64,000 bases of DNA from Hyaloperonospora brassicae (lineage: Eukaryota; Oomycota; Peronosporomycetes; Peronosporales; Peronosporaceae): NCBI GenBank assembly GCA_947650285.1, contig CANTFL010001445.1:992001-1056000 (forward strand), given 5' to 3'. The notes beneath the pieces are model-generated. The model searched no databases, was not told where the DNA came from, and was given only the letters and a program-made list of their open reading frames with translations. Both the position numbers and the translations under genes were made by a program. Shown piece after piece: positions 34,750 through 45,056 of this stretch. Position 1 is the first letter of the stretch. The number at the start of each line of letters is the position of its first letter.

Positions 34750-35735
34750 TGGAACTAAATCTCCTATACAGTAGTAGATATTCGCAATTCCAGGCGGATA
34801 AATTTACGACAGGCTGGTGGAACGACCATTTTTCACCATGACGCATTGCAAGCATACCCATCTCGCGCCACCACGGCATGCGCATGTGCATATGCGCGCA
34901 CGTGCTACAATTTAGTAAGCAAACATAATGGAGGGACTCACTCTTGGTGTGCTCATGACATGTGGCTGCGCGTAAAGCTGGACTGGCAGTGCGCACTACG
35001 CATGACAACAAAGCGCCGTGGGCGATGAACATATTGTCAAAAAAACAGCGAATGCGTACTTGAATACAATGGCTACCGCCAGACGACGCCTGGAAAGCAA
35101 ATCAGAGTACAGTTTTTGCTAGAGAGCGCAGACCCCAATGACGAACAGGTTAGTACAACATCAGGTATCGCCTCCTCACCCGACTGAGTAGCAGATTATC
35201 GAACACTAGATTACTCCGAGACAATCGCTTCGTGGCCGCTACAGCTAGACGTGACTTGCCCGGCTTCCACGCACGATGGCGCATCCTAACGGTGCGCGTC
35301 TGCTGGTGCTGTTACGTACGAACCAACACGCCCCCAACTGATAAAAAGGCATACAAGGACCAGGCATTTTCGAAGTCGTTAGATACAACTTGATGACTGT
35401 AATGAAGCTTCACCTCAAAAGGAAAAAGCTGGACAATAAAGGTCAGCATGCGTAACCATGTAAGGATGCTCAAAGGATTTGTGATTTGCGTCGACTCATA
35501 CGACGCTGACGGCAGCATGGCCTGTCCATGCTTCAATTTTTCCCCGGCGACTGACTTCAAGCGCGTAAGTCAATCCTCAATGGCAGCGATTGGCCAAAAC
35601 GTGCGCACAAAGCCACAAGGCCAAATCTCTCTGGAGCTGCGCAGTAAAGGTGGCACTGTATCAAAACCCGTGCGTCACAACTTCAAAACCACACGACTAC
35701 GAAGCAGACTCTGACGGACGCGGCGGCTGTGACCA
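34750..35735. other. Intergenic, upstream of first GT71 gene
   Basis: No supported gene. Overlapping frames at 35312-35714 on both strands have no recognisable domain. The region presumably holds the promoter of the gene at 35736, but no clear Inr/FPR match was found. Confidence 0.5.
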
Positions 35736-37754
35736 ATGAAGCAGACGTTATTGCTCCGCATGCGATCAAGTGCCACAAAGACGGAAGGGGATGAAAATGT
35801 GCTCGTGCCCCATCCTGCGAGCGTGTCGCTGAATACCCGTGTGGTGCCACCAAGTAGGCGCTCAGGGCTGGCATCATTGCTACTAGTGGGCAGTGTACTG
35901 TATGTAGTGTTGTTTCTAACTTCCTGGTCTGCACGATCCTTACGTGAAATATCCATCGACGTAAAATCGGCAAAGTTGGAACAGGCGCGGTCAGAGCACG
36001 ATCGCGATGGAAATGTAACTGTCGTTCCGAAGAATGCAGATATGGAAGTCGCTAAGCGACAGATACGGAAGGAAGCAGAGGAGCATCTCTTTTACAAGAC
36101 CGAGTCGACACAATTTCTAAGCTTTGATCGTGCATCAAAGGAATCTCCGCTAGTGACTAGAAATGACCGACTCCAGAAAGAAGACGACGAGGCTCCATAT
36201 GCGCTCTTGCTGTCGAAAGGCGAAACAACACCACGAAACCTTACGTGTTTGAGCTGGAAAGCTACCGACGAATGTAGTCCGTTTGGTCCACGTAATCCTG
36301 AGAAGGATCTTGGCTGTTTTGACGCGATTCCGTTCGGTGAGTCAGGATACTGTGAAGTAGAAGACATGGAGACAGGGGAACACCTACAAGCGATGCGACT
36401 TTATTGCAGTAGCTCTCATTGGGACAGGAAGTTTGGCTGCTCCGCTGCTGCTGACTTTACTAATTTTCACTACAAGGCACGCAAAGCGACTGAAAATGCG
36501 CGTGTATCGGGCTTCAGGCTGCCAAATATACCAGGAGAGCTCATTGAGGGGCAAAAAGAAGGCCAGCGCGATGGAGTTGTTATGGTCGTGTATCCGAAGT
36601 TGGTGCCCAGCGCGTACGCAACGGTTTGGACGCTGCGTAAGGTGCTGAAGTGCCAATTGCCGATCGAAATATGGTACCTTGATACTGAGTTTGAAAATAA
36701 ACAAGATGCGATGAAGCCACTGAAAGCACTAGCAGTGAACAACGAGATATCAATCATCACTCTTCGCAAGATCATGGATCGGCATGCATCTGGCTTTCGT
36801 GCGAAGGTATTTGCTATTTACAACAGTCACTTTGAGCGCATCTTGTTTCTAGATGCAGATAACGTGCCTTCGAGAGACCCGAGTTTTTTGTTTAGCTCAC
36901 CGGAGTTTGTGGAGAACGGAGCGGTGTTCTGGCCGGATTTCTGGCATCCTGGCCACACCATCTTCAATATCAACAACCAGTCGATTTTGTGGGAATTACT
37001 TGACATGCCGTTTATTGACATGTTTGAGCAGGAAAGTGGCCAAATTCTGATTGATCGGCGACGTCATGCAGAAGCACTGGAGCTTGTGAAGTTTTACACC
37101 TTCTACCAGCCTTCTTATTTCGACCAGATGAAACTTGTCCATGGCGACAAGGACCTCTTCCGTCTCGCGTGGCTAAAGCTTGATGCTTCATTTCACATGA
37201 TTAAGACGCCGCCGGCGATAGCAGGCAAAATCGTTAATGGGACATTCTGCGGTTTGACAATGGTACAACATGATGCCCAAGGCAACGTTCTATTCTTGCA
37301 CCGCAACTCGCATAAGCTCATGGGCGAGTCTCTCCGAGGCCAAATGAATTACAAGTCTCGAGCAATTGCTTGGTCAAAAAAAAAGACCGAGATGCGGCAG
37401 AAGTTTCGGCAAGAGGGCAAAAAGGTTCCAGATTGGTCGGAGATGAAGTCAATTTTTCAGACGGAGGAGATTCCAGCACCGACACTGGAAGCTCCCGAGC
37501 CTGACGGATACCCAGACTCAGTGGTGTGGACACACCTGCTATCGTTCAACAATACTTACGAGCAGGAAAACTACCATGTTATGACATATAATGCCTACCC
37601 GGATTTCCCCCGATTGCAGAACTGCTACGGCCAGCGCAACGTGAGCAAGGCCGAGCATTTTTACACACAAAACGTGACTGACCTGCCTTTTGCTGGACTT
37701 GAGGCCGAACTGCGTCGTTTTGCTGCTGAAGCGGTGGAGATCAAGCAGGCGTAG
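35736..37754 (+). CDS. Type II membrane alpha-mannosyltransferase, GT71 (MNN1-like)
   Basis: 672 residues, no intron. A short cytosolic N-terminus is followed by a signal anchor at about 45-65 (LASLLLVGSVLYVVLFL), a stem, a six-cysteine module (C171, C180, C194, C206, C224, C235) and a glycosyltransferase domain from about residue 275. The domain has the DXD metal/nucleotide-sugar motif at D373-D375 (LFLDADNVPSRDP), followed by GAVFWPDFWHP, DMFEQESGQ and HGDKDLFRLAW. These are hallmarks of the fungal/oomycete MNN1-type alpha-1,3-mannosyltransferases (Mannosyl_trans3). It would extend N- or O-linked mannans in the Golgi lumen. A paralogue lies at 41023-43518 on the other strand. The start is the first ATG in frame and gives a sensible anchor. 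Confidence 0.85.
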   Translation: MKQTLLLRMRSSATKTEGDENVLVPHPASVSLNTRVVPPSRRSGLASLLLVGSVLYVVLFLTSWSARSLREISIDVKSAKLEQARSEHDRDGNVTVVPKNADMEVAKRQIRKEAEEHLFYKTESTQFLSFDRASKESPLVTRNDRLQKEDDEAPYALLLSKGETTPRNLTCLSWKATDECSPFGPRNPEKDLGCFDAIPFGESGYCEVEDMETGEHLQAMRLYCSSSHWDRKFGCSAAADFTNFHYKARKATENARVSGFRLPNIPGELIEGQKEGQRDGVVMVVYPKLVPSAYATVWTLRKVLKCQLPIEIWYLDTEFENKQDAMKPLKALAVNNEISIITLRKIMDRHASGFRAKVFAIYNSHFERILFLDADNVPSRDPSFLFSSPEFVENGAVFWPDFWHPGHTIFNINNQSILWELLDMPFIDMFEQESGQILIDRRRHAEALELVKFYTFYQPSYFDQMKLVHGDKDLFRLAWLKLDASFHMIKTPPAIAGKIVNGTFCGLTMVQHDAQGNVLFLHRNSHKLMGESLRGQMNYKSRAIAWSKKKTEMRQKFRQEGKKVPDWSEMKSIFQTEEIPAPTLEAPEPDGYPDSVVWTHLLSFNNTYEQENYHVMTYNAYPDFPRLQNCYGQRNVSKAEHFYTQNVTDLPFAGLEAELRRFAAEAVEIKQA

Positions 37755-39780
37755 ACAACAGCAATAGATGTGTAGGTTCATCTTACGTTGGCATCTGTAA
37801 TATCACAAGAGTCAACGAGCTTTAGGAGCGGACAAAGGAATCGACATCACCGATGTATCCACTACCGAGACGAGCCATGCTCAAAGGGTCGGAGCAGTGA
37901 CTGAGGCCACACCAAGCATTCTCGTTTCCTTCTGCGTTTAATTTAACATCCATATGCGCTCAAGCCAGCGACTAGCTCGTCGCCCTGTCTTAGCATGAAT
38001 GGAAACAGACAGAAAGTGCTTCTGCCTGCGCGTTTCGGCTAACTTGCCGGAAATTGTTTACCTATCATGTAAAAAGACTACGTCAACGTGTGGATTTGCT
38101 TGAGTGTCGGCAACGACATACAGTCCCACGGCGCACCGACAACAGCGAAGTCTCCGTGATAAAAAATAGACCGAATACAAAGCGCCAGACCTATCGCTGT
38201 CACAAATTTCGCAAGTTATTCTTTATGATAAGCTTCATTATGTGCAAACTACGAGAGCCTAAATGAATTGCCGCAGATTTACCGCATCACAGACGAAGCT
38301 GATTTTCTGTCTTTGATATACTTTGATCGCAATGATGACACGAGATGAACACGACTATACGCAAGCAGGCGACAGCTCGTCCAAGTTCGATAATATACGA
38401 TCCCTTACGTATAAGACGTGCGTTGTTGCGCATTGCATGACCGTGCGACGTCAATTTATGCCCCTCCATTCATTGAGCCGAGCACCTTGCACATAAATCT
38501 TGTAATTAATGAAACCTGATTGAGCGCTTGAGCATATGTGCGGCAATCTCAGCAAGAGCCAAAACCATTTTTCGGATTATACTTTTTATTGAATAGGATA
38601 TGTACCTTTTTGTTTCATTTTCAACATGGTATAAAACATGTGATACTACAATATTTCCAATGTGCTTAGGTAATATGTTATTGTTTGGCTTTGCATTTTT
38701 GCATCGTACAATGACAAATATTATTACTAACCAAATGTTTTCTAGGTATGTAAAACGCACTCACAAATTGTCATATTTTAGCTTTGCATTTTTAAATCGT
38801 ACCATGACAAAGAAAATCTACTTTGGTACAATTTTCTAGGTGTTTGAATCGCGATCAGAACTGTCATATGTGAGCGCACGATGACAACAACATCGCTCTT
38901 GTGGAACGATGTACATGTGTCACTCGTAAGCAGTTTCATTTCCTAGGTCAAAATCTTATCCGTTCTAGCAGTGCTTCGGTCTCCAGTGAGAACTGGCATG
39001 AAAAAGGTTGACGAAGCAAATCAACATGAGTAATGACGCACGACAGAATGCGACTTTTGACAAATCTGCTGTTAAAAATCGATATGCTCTAGCACACAGT
39101 CGTGCATTTGTCTAGTGGATTTTTTCTGTTGCAAGCTGTGAAGCATACGATTAATGATGTCGTGATGCACTAGCTCCAATATTGAAGGAAACGAAAAATT
39201 CTGTCTACGCATGTAGACTTGTTCCTCGGATCCAAAAGCCAAGCAACATTGACACGGTTTCTCTAAGGGACCAGTTATCGCAATGCCATTAGCCCATGTC
39301 AAAGCATCCGTTTCAAAAAAACTGACATGTGGTTGCTGCTCTGGACATACGTTCGTGCGGAGCAATCGTATCAATATCGATGAAATGTGGGTACCATTAA
39401 AGCTCTTGCAGTAGCGACCTGCATCAGCTAGTCATAAAGCGCACCTCTGCTGTAGAGTGTACGTCAGCATGACAGCGGAAAGGAAATCTTTGCTGCTAAC
39501 CTGCAATTTCGGTCACACAAACGAGAGCCCTACTAAACCGTTGCAAGATATTGCACCTGCTTACTGCGTCAAATAGCGACTCCGTTTGCAGTGCCGGCCT
39601 GCATATGTCTACCCAGTTTTCCAAACATATTAGCGTCTTTGAGCTACGAAGTCACTGTCACGACGCTTACCTCGTACAAGTCCAGCCCAATTAACAAGCA
39701 ATTTAATGCATTATGCAGACTGTGTCCCACTTTGCTTTGTGCATTATATCCATTAGCCTAACTGCTACAAGTCGTTATCG
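37755..39780. other. Intergenic between GT71 and torsin-like gene
   Basis: AT-rich. A minus-strand frame of about 100 codons at 39072-39374 lacks an ATG start and shows no known domain. A 93-bp tandem duplication lies at 38688-38873. Confidence 0.5.
38688..38873. repeat. Imperfect 93-bp tandem duplication
   Basis: Two units begin at 38688 and 38781 with GCTTTGCATTTTT, continue with ATCGTAC-ATGACAAA, then TTTTCTAGGT and a TGTCATAT-like end. A faint further ATGACAA follows. Probably simple local duplication in non-coding DNA. Confidence 0.55.
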
Positions 39781-40884
39781 TCACTTGCGCGTTTTTCGCT
39801 TCTTTCGCCGAGCATTGCTGCTTGAGCTGGTGCGTCCATGAGTGGCGCCTCGCTTCCGTATCTCTGCTGCGCCACCGTTCCAGCGCTTTGCACGTGTGAG
39901 TAGTAGAAGGTAAGCTGGTATCAATATCATGGCGATTACACCAGGAATCATGGGTGCTGCCGAAGCAACATTGCCGGCGACAAAACCTAACGGAGTAGCT
40001 CTCGTCGGAGCCTTCACTTCATCTTTTCCTGCATCTATAGCGTAAATCTGTAGTTCGCACATTTGACGCCATTCACGACTCTGCTTAAACTCCTCATAGA
40101 CAATATCCACGTGGCCATGTTCGGGTGGAACAACTACGACGGCGTCAGTCAGTCTACCAACAAAGGCCTGGGGTGTGAAGGCTTCCACGTTCCTTTCTGA
40201 TCGTGCCCACTGCTGCATCAAATATTCTTGCCAGTTGCCAAGGAATTTCAAGCGGTCTCTTGTTGTATCCACAGAAAAATACTCCTTCGTTGTGTCTTGG
40301 TAAAGAAAGAGAAACACCGAGTTCGAGCAGTCAAAAACTCGGCTGCCTGTGTTCTCGATGTACTGCTGAAACTGAGCGCGCTTGCCGTTCAAGGGGTCAA
40401 GAAATACGTCCAATATAGGCAGAGCGCCTTCATCCAGTGCTTGTAGATTATCGAAGACGAAAAGGTTGCGCTCGGGGCAGGCACTTAACGGCGTCGCAAG
40501 AGCAGATCGAAGCGTCTGTTTAATGTCGTAGTTGCTTTTTCGCAAGGGTGTTAGCAGCGTCTGGAAATCAACGAGTTGCACAGTGTCAAAAGACCGAGAA
40601 GCGCCAAATAGAGACGAGGCGACGGCACCAGCCAGTGAGTGCATCAGATCGCTGGACGAGGAGAAAAACATGAGCGCCAGGGGCTCATTACGGTCGAAAT
40701 CATTGGCCACGAAGCGCTCGGTCAGCGTCGAGATGGCAGTGGATGAAGCACTTGGACCCAGGCACTTGGACACACGTGACTCAAGTCTAGCAACTAGATC
40801 GTCGCTGGAGTAGTGAGAGCACTGCTGCCCTAATACGAGCGGCAGCAGCCGCAGGATCAAGAGCAGCAGGCGGCATGACGTCAT
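39781..40884 (-). CDS. Torsin-like AAA+-fold protein lacking ATPase motifs, ER type I membrane
   Basis: 367 residues. A cleavable signal peptide (LLLLILRLLPLVLG, residues 5-19) leads into a luminal domain of about 290 residues. A membrane helix at about 313-331 (PGVIAMILIPAYLLLLT) and a very basic cytosolic tail ending RKKRKTRK follow. Residues 141-163, LFVFDNLQALDEGALPILDV plus FLD, resemble the Walker-B region of torsins (FDEMDKM..GL.DAI.PFLD). The Walker-B Glu is replaced by Asn, and the expected P-loop (residues 68-92, LALMFFSSSSDLMHSLAG) has no GK[ST]. The combination of AAA-like luminal fold, no nucleotide motifs and a single membrane anchor recalls torsin activators (LAP1/LULL1), although those are type II. 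Function unproven. Only 138 bp separate it from the upstream gene on the same strand. Confidence 0.65.
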   Translation of the reverse strand: MTSCRLLLLILRLLPLVLGQQCSHYSSDDLVARLESRVSKCLGPSASSTAISTLTERFVANDFDRNEPLALMFFSSSSDLMHSLAGAVASSLFGASRSFDTVQLVDFQTLLTPLRKSNYDIKQTLRSALATPLSACPERNLFVFDNLQALDEGALPILDVFLDPLNGKRAQFQQYIENTGSRVFDCSNSVFLFLYQDTTKEYFSVDTTRDRLKFLGNWQEYLMQQWARSERNVEAFTPQAFVGRLTDAVVVVPPEHGHVDIVYEEFKQSREWRQMCELQIYAIDAGKDEVKAPTRATPLGFVAGNVASAAPMIPGVIAMILIPAYLLLLTRAKRWNGGAAEIRKRGATHGRTSSSSNARRKKRKTRK

Positions 40885-41022
40885 CGTATTTGAGAGGTAA
40901 ATGCGAAACTAAGGGTCGCAACTGAAAAGTGGGTGCACGACTGATAAAGTGCTGTAAAGGCCAATGTCGATCTGTTACAGTCAGACTATGGCCGACTGTC
41001 GTCGTCCGCATGCGCTCTACGA

Positions 41023-43518
41023 CTACGCCATCAAAAGGTAAGCTTCGCGCGCATACGCGATTATCTCTTGCTCTAAATTAGCGAACGGTTGGTCTTTAAA
41101 CTCGGTCAGGTCAAAGTTCTCGATGGAGTCGAAATTTGCGCCGTAGCAAGCCTTGTCCTCCCTGACACGTGCGTCTTTCGCGTAGGAGGCAATCCGATAC
41201 ATCTGCTTCAAGTCCTTGTAGCTTCGCAAGCGCTGCGCCGCCATCCGCTTCGATGGATTGGCAACGTCTTCTTGATTGTCCGCTGCTAGTGGTACATTCC
41301 CCTTAAGCGATAGCAAATGGGTCCAGAAGGGCGAATCTTGATGATCGGCCGTACTGCCAAGTTTCTTGCCGTTGCGATGAAGAAATAGGACATTGCCATC
41401 CAAGTCGAACTGGACCATAGTAACACCACAAAAACTTTTTGGGTTCATGTCCCTCGCAGGCCCTGCTAAGCCTGGCGGGAACGGCACCATATAGAAAGAC
41501 GTATGTGCTTTCATCCAGGCGAGTCGAAATAGATCCTTGTCGCCGTGGGCGAGCAACAGCCGGCTGAAATAGTTTGGACGGTGAGACGCGAAGAACATGA
41601 GCACCTCAAGTGCTACTGCAGCTCGCTTTCGATTAATGAGCATTTGCCCACTCTCTTGCTCAAACATGTCGACAAATGGAAGGTCGACTAGCTGCCACAA
41701 TAGAGACTCGCGGTGAATGTTAAAAACTGTGTTATCTGGGTGCCAAAAATCCGGCCAAAAGATAGCACCGTGCTCGCGATATTCCTGGCTATCAAATAGG
41801 AACGTCGGGTCCCGCACGGGAATGTTATCGGCATCCAGAAATAAAACGTTCTCAAACTTGCTATGTTGGATAGCGTAAATTTTCGTAGAAAATTTAACAA
41901 AGTTGGGGTCAATAATAGTCTCCACGGTCACGTTGGAAAAGCGCTGCTGCCACACTTCCAGAGCTGTAATCATCCTTGGATCGCGTATCACTTCAGGCTG
42001 CGACACCCATAGTTCAATCGGTAGTGTGCAGTTATGAGACCGTAAAACGTTGACGGATGCAAACACACTTGCTAATACTTTTGGGTAAACGACAATGACA
42101 ATCCCATCGCCGCTGCCACTGTTACCCAACAGCTTCGACGGGTCCGACCTGTTTTGAGCCAAAGCATTTCCGTAAACATCTTGAGCTGATGGTCCGAAAT
42201 TAGTAAAGTTGGCAGCATCTGCACATGAAAACATTGCGTTGCCGCGCAAACTCGAACAATTGAGCTGCATGGCGCGAAAAGACTCGCCAGTATTCTCGTC
42301 CAGTAGCTCACAGTACCCTGAAACGCCGGCTTGAACACGTCGCCTGCAAGCAGTGTCCGAACCTGGTTCGCGTTTGCCATACGGACTACATTGTCCAGTT
42401 TGGCGCCATCCCATGCATTTCAAATTTCCATAGATCTTGCGAGGTTGGTGGAGGCGTATGTCAACTGTACTGGCCGCTCGTCTATCTTCCGAGCGATCTC
42501 TTTCCTCCAAAAGGAGCTCGTCGGTTGCACTGACAACATTCTTTAGTCGATCGGACTCTTCAATGGCTTCCCGTTTGATACCTTCTAGCCGAAGCAATTC
42601 ATGCTGGTAATCCTCGGACGTCCATAGATCGCGGTCTGCTGTACTATTTCGTAACTTGGTGATCATCGTAGCGTGTCCATCATCTACATCACCGGGGCCA
42701 GCCAAACTTGCGTTAGATAATCGGTTGACCGCACTCAACTCGTGCGAGTAAACGTATTCTAGCGCGCTCGTGAATCCCTGTGAGTGCTGTACTAGCGGTA
42801 TCGACTCGTCGATAGTTGGTGCGATCGCACGAGTCCCAGTAGCGTCTTTCCCAACAAATTTCTTCTCTTCCCATCTTTCCTTCCCTCTTTCTTCCTTCTT
42901 ATCAGACGACAGCACCGCTTCGATCTGCTGTGACAACATCGACGGCTTTCTACGTTTCCCACGGACTTGAACACCGATTGAGCTCAAGGGAACAAATGGT
43001 GTTGTCCGGGTCAATGCTGACCGCGTTGCACCAGCAAGGGAGGTAGTGATTACATCAGAATCCGCCACATCGACGGTGCCACTCAACGACAGGTCCACAC
43101 CACCTTCTTCTTTACGCGTGTCGGTCACCATTCCAACTTTATTATCCTGCTTCCGCTCCAGCTCAAGTCTTTCAGTATCCTCTTTTGGCCCGTTAACTTT
43201 CTCCGCTATTGCCTCCACGTCAACGATACCCGCAATTGACTCATTTTGATGCAGCCGCAAAAGAGAATGTGGTTCCTTTGCTTTTGCTTGTAGATTCTGA
43301 GCTGAATGACGCCTAAACCACAAGGTCGGCGAAAGAAGGCACAGCACTATGGCTGCAAAAAATCCCAAGACGACCCAAGAAAGGAGCCATTTGCGAGTGT
43401 GCCGGCATTTACCAGATGCAGTCGCTACAGAAGATAAGGAGGACGTATGCGCTGATTCAGTAACAGCGCGGCTCCCGTGTGCAAGGGACGGAGGAGTGGT
43501 GGAAGCGGGGCGCCGCAT
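41023..43518 (-). CDS. Type II membrane alpha-mannosyltransferase, GT71 (MNN1-like), long stem
   Basis: 831 residues from ATG 43518; the frame stays open upstream but has no ATG. A signal anchor lies at about 44-68 (WLLSWVVLGFFAAIVLCLL). A long charged, low-complexity stem of about 290 residues follows. Then come six cysteines with the same spacing as in the 35736-37754 paralogue (C368, C377, C391, C403, C421, C432) and the GT71 domain. The DXD is D562-D564 (LFLDADNIPVRDP), followed by GAIFWPDFWHP, DMFEQESGQ and HGDKDLFRLAW. Its role should match the paralogue: adding mannose to glycans in the Golgi lumen. The main difference is the extended stem, which may set the distance from the membrane or hold partners. 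The gene lies tandem to the torsin-like gene. Confidence 0.85.
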   Translation of the reverse strand: MRRPASTTPPSLAHGSRAVTESAHTSSLSSVATASGKCRHTRKWLLSWVVLGFFAAIVLCLLSPTLWFRRHSAQNLQAKAKEPHSLLRLHQNESIAGIVDVEAIAEKVNGPKEDTERLELERKQDNKVGMVTDTRKEEGGVDLSLSGTVDVADSDVITTSLAGATRSALTRTTPFVPLSSIGVQVRGKRRKPSMLSQQIEAVLSSDKKEERGKERWEEKKFVGKDATGTRAIAPTIDESIPLVQHSQGFTSALEYVYSHELSAVNRLSNASLAGPGDVDDGHATMITKLRNSTADRDLWTSEDYQHELLRLEGIKREAIEESDRLKNVVSATDELLLEERDRSEDRRAASTVDIRLHQPRKIYGNLKCMGWRQTGQCSPYGKREPGSDTACRRRVQAGVSGYCELLDENTGESFRAMQLNCSSLRGNAMFSCADAANFTNFGPSAQDVYGNALAQNRSDPSKLLGNSGSGDGIVIVVYPKVLASVFASVNVLRSHNCTLPIELWVSQPEVIRDPRMITALEVWQQRFSNVTVETIIDPNFVKFSTKIYAIQHSKFENVLFLDADNIPVRDPTFLFDSQEYREHGAIFWPDFWHPDNTVFNIHRESLLWQLVDLPFVDMFEQESGQMLINRKRAAVALEVLMFFASHRPNYFSRLLLAHGDKDLFRLAWMKAHTSFYMVPFPPGLAGPARDMNPKSFCGVTMVQFDLDGNVLFLHRNGKKLGSTADHQDSPFWTHLLSLKGNVPLAADNQEDVANPSKRMAAQRLRSYKDLKQMYRIASYAKDARVREDKACYGANFDSIENFDLTEFKDQPFANLEQEIIAYAREAYLLMA

Positions 43519-44054
43519 TGTGCCTCGAATTGATCGAGATCGCAATGAACTCTGCAATCACGTCATGGGATCTGCGCCAGTGATGGTGAGGGACTAAGCT
43601 TGGATATTGTAGGGTAGAGTCACCTAACCCGTTTCTGAACTATGGGCCAGTTTTGGTACATCGCTGCCGCTTCGGCAGGTTTGCTTACGCCAACTCAGCA
43701 TGGACTGGATAGACTAACTAACACTTCTGTACCCTGTTGGCTAATATTTTATCCACCCATGTCCTGCGTCAAGTGCCGGCTCAAAAAGTAATTGTGCCGA
43801 GCAATTAGTAAGTGTCATGAAGGACCAAGTAGTGACGTCTGCTGCAAGATGGGTTCGAAAGATCTTGCCATTGCAAATAAACCGCAAATTCAAAGGAGAT
43901 GCCCTCTTAATCAACTCCGCAATGCTACGAGTGAGATCAATTAAATATCAATGTGTGTTCCACGACGCTTTCAGTTGCGAGTGGCCAACTCCCGAAACCT
44001 CAACAGACCACTACACTTGCTATACTTGGTGTATAATTCAGCCAAAGCCCAACG
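43519..44054. other. Promoter-sized gap between GT71 gene and upstream neighbour
   Basis: Must hold the promoter of the GT71 gene (minus strand) and the 3' end of the gene at 44055-45056. On the minus strand a two-codon upstream ATG frame (ATGACGTGA) lies about 50 nt before the chosen start. No clear Inr/FPR match. Confidence 0.4.
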
Positions 44055-45056
44055 CTAGACATCCCGCTCTGATTCTTCCCGCCCAATTAGATGCACTGGC
44101 TCATCATGAGCGCTGCCGTGGATCTGCTGCTCCTTCACACGGGTGACACCCACACGAGACATTGCTTCCACGCTCATGATCTCACTCAAATTCGAGAGCA
44201 CAGCACGTGGTGACAAAGGTTGGTCTTGAGTCAAATGCTCCGTCGCGGGTGAAATAGTGTTCACGCTCTCTTCCTTTCGCGGCGTAACTTCGTCTTTGTG
44301 GGACCCCACCTTCACAGAACCACGTATTTTCGTTTTTGGCTTAGCAGACGGGAGGTCTTTGACAAATTCGAGGGGCGCTTTCGTACCAACTTGACCGATC
44401 GCGTCCGCATCCTGTTTTTTGCGGCGAGCATCAACTTCTGGCATAGCACTCGTTTGCCTTTCGCCACCCTGTTCTAATACCCCAGTCTCATGTTGAAACT
44501 TCTGGTGTTGCTCCGCCACTCGCTCCTTCGCAGTCTTGTCAGTCTCATTTTTAGCCGCCGACAACGTCTTCTCGACTTTACGAACTTCCGGTTTCACATC
44601 GCGCAGCACCACATTCTTCTGCTGTTGTTCTATTTCGTCCTTTCCTGAGCCTTCTTCATCCCGGACTGGCACTTTCTTCTCGCCCACTTTATTCGCGTCA
44701 ACTGCTCTACCAACCCGTACGCTCTTTCTCCCACGAGGCCTCAGCGAGTGGACAAAAAAGTTCTGACCGTTCTGCTTCGAGCCCACTACGCGACCAATGC
44801 TCGCAATGTCATCCGCAAAGTAGATAGCTCCAAAATACAGCAACACACACAGCACGAAGCACGCGCGCAGTTGCAGCGAACTAATTTTGCGCGACCGGTC
44901 TCCTTCCGCGTAACGCTTGGCGTGGACCCGCCTAGCACTCGTGCGAGTCTCTTGCATCGAGTAGTTCATCGCCCACGTGCTGGACCTGGAAGCGGGAATC
45001 CGCACGTATTGTGGAGCTGCGTGTGTGATACCGCGCTGTTTGCGGTGGAGAGCCAT
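44055..45056 (-). CDS. Single-pass type II membrane protein with charged stem, unknown function
   Basis: 333 residues starting at ATG 45056. A basic N-terminus of about 62 residues precedes one hydrophobic helix at about 63-82 (LRACFVLCVLLYFGAIYFAD). The rest is Lys/Glu/Arg-rich, low complexity and probably extended or coiled. No catalytic domain, cysteine module or known motif follows. The overall plan (basic N-terminus, signal anchor, charged stem) matches the first part of the adjacent GT71 gene, so it may be a stem-only relic or a partner protein; that is inference. I do not recognise a family. GC content and codon use resemble its neighbours, which supports it being a gene. Confidence 0.6.
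   Translation of the reverse strand: MALHRKQRGITHAAPQYVRIPASRSSTWAMNYSMQETRTSARRVHAKRYAEGDRSRKISSLQLRACFVLCVLLYFGAIYFADDIASIGRVVGSKQNGQNFFVHSLRPRGRKSVRVGRAVDANKVGEKKVPVRDEEGSGKDEIEQQQKNVVLRDVKPEVRKVEKTLSAAKNETDKTAKERVAEQHQKFQHETGVLEQGGERQTSAMPEVDARRKKQDADAIGQVGTKAPLEFVKDLPSAKPKTKIRGSVKVGSHKDEVTPRKEESVNTISPATEHLTQDQPLSPRAVLSNLSEIMSVEAMSRVGVTRVKEQQIHGSAHDEPVHLIGREESERDV

Noticed and set aside
38688..38873. CRISPR-like or regulatory array
   Set aside because: Only two diverged 93-bp units with no regular spacers; the organism is a eukaryote.
39072..39374. Small gene of about 100 codons
   Set aside because: No ATG at the start, no domain and no promoter-like motif found.
43519..43557. Upstream extension of the second GT71 protein
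   Set aside because: The first codon is TTG; the first in-frame ATG is 43518.
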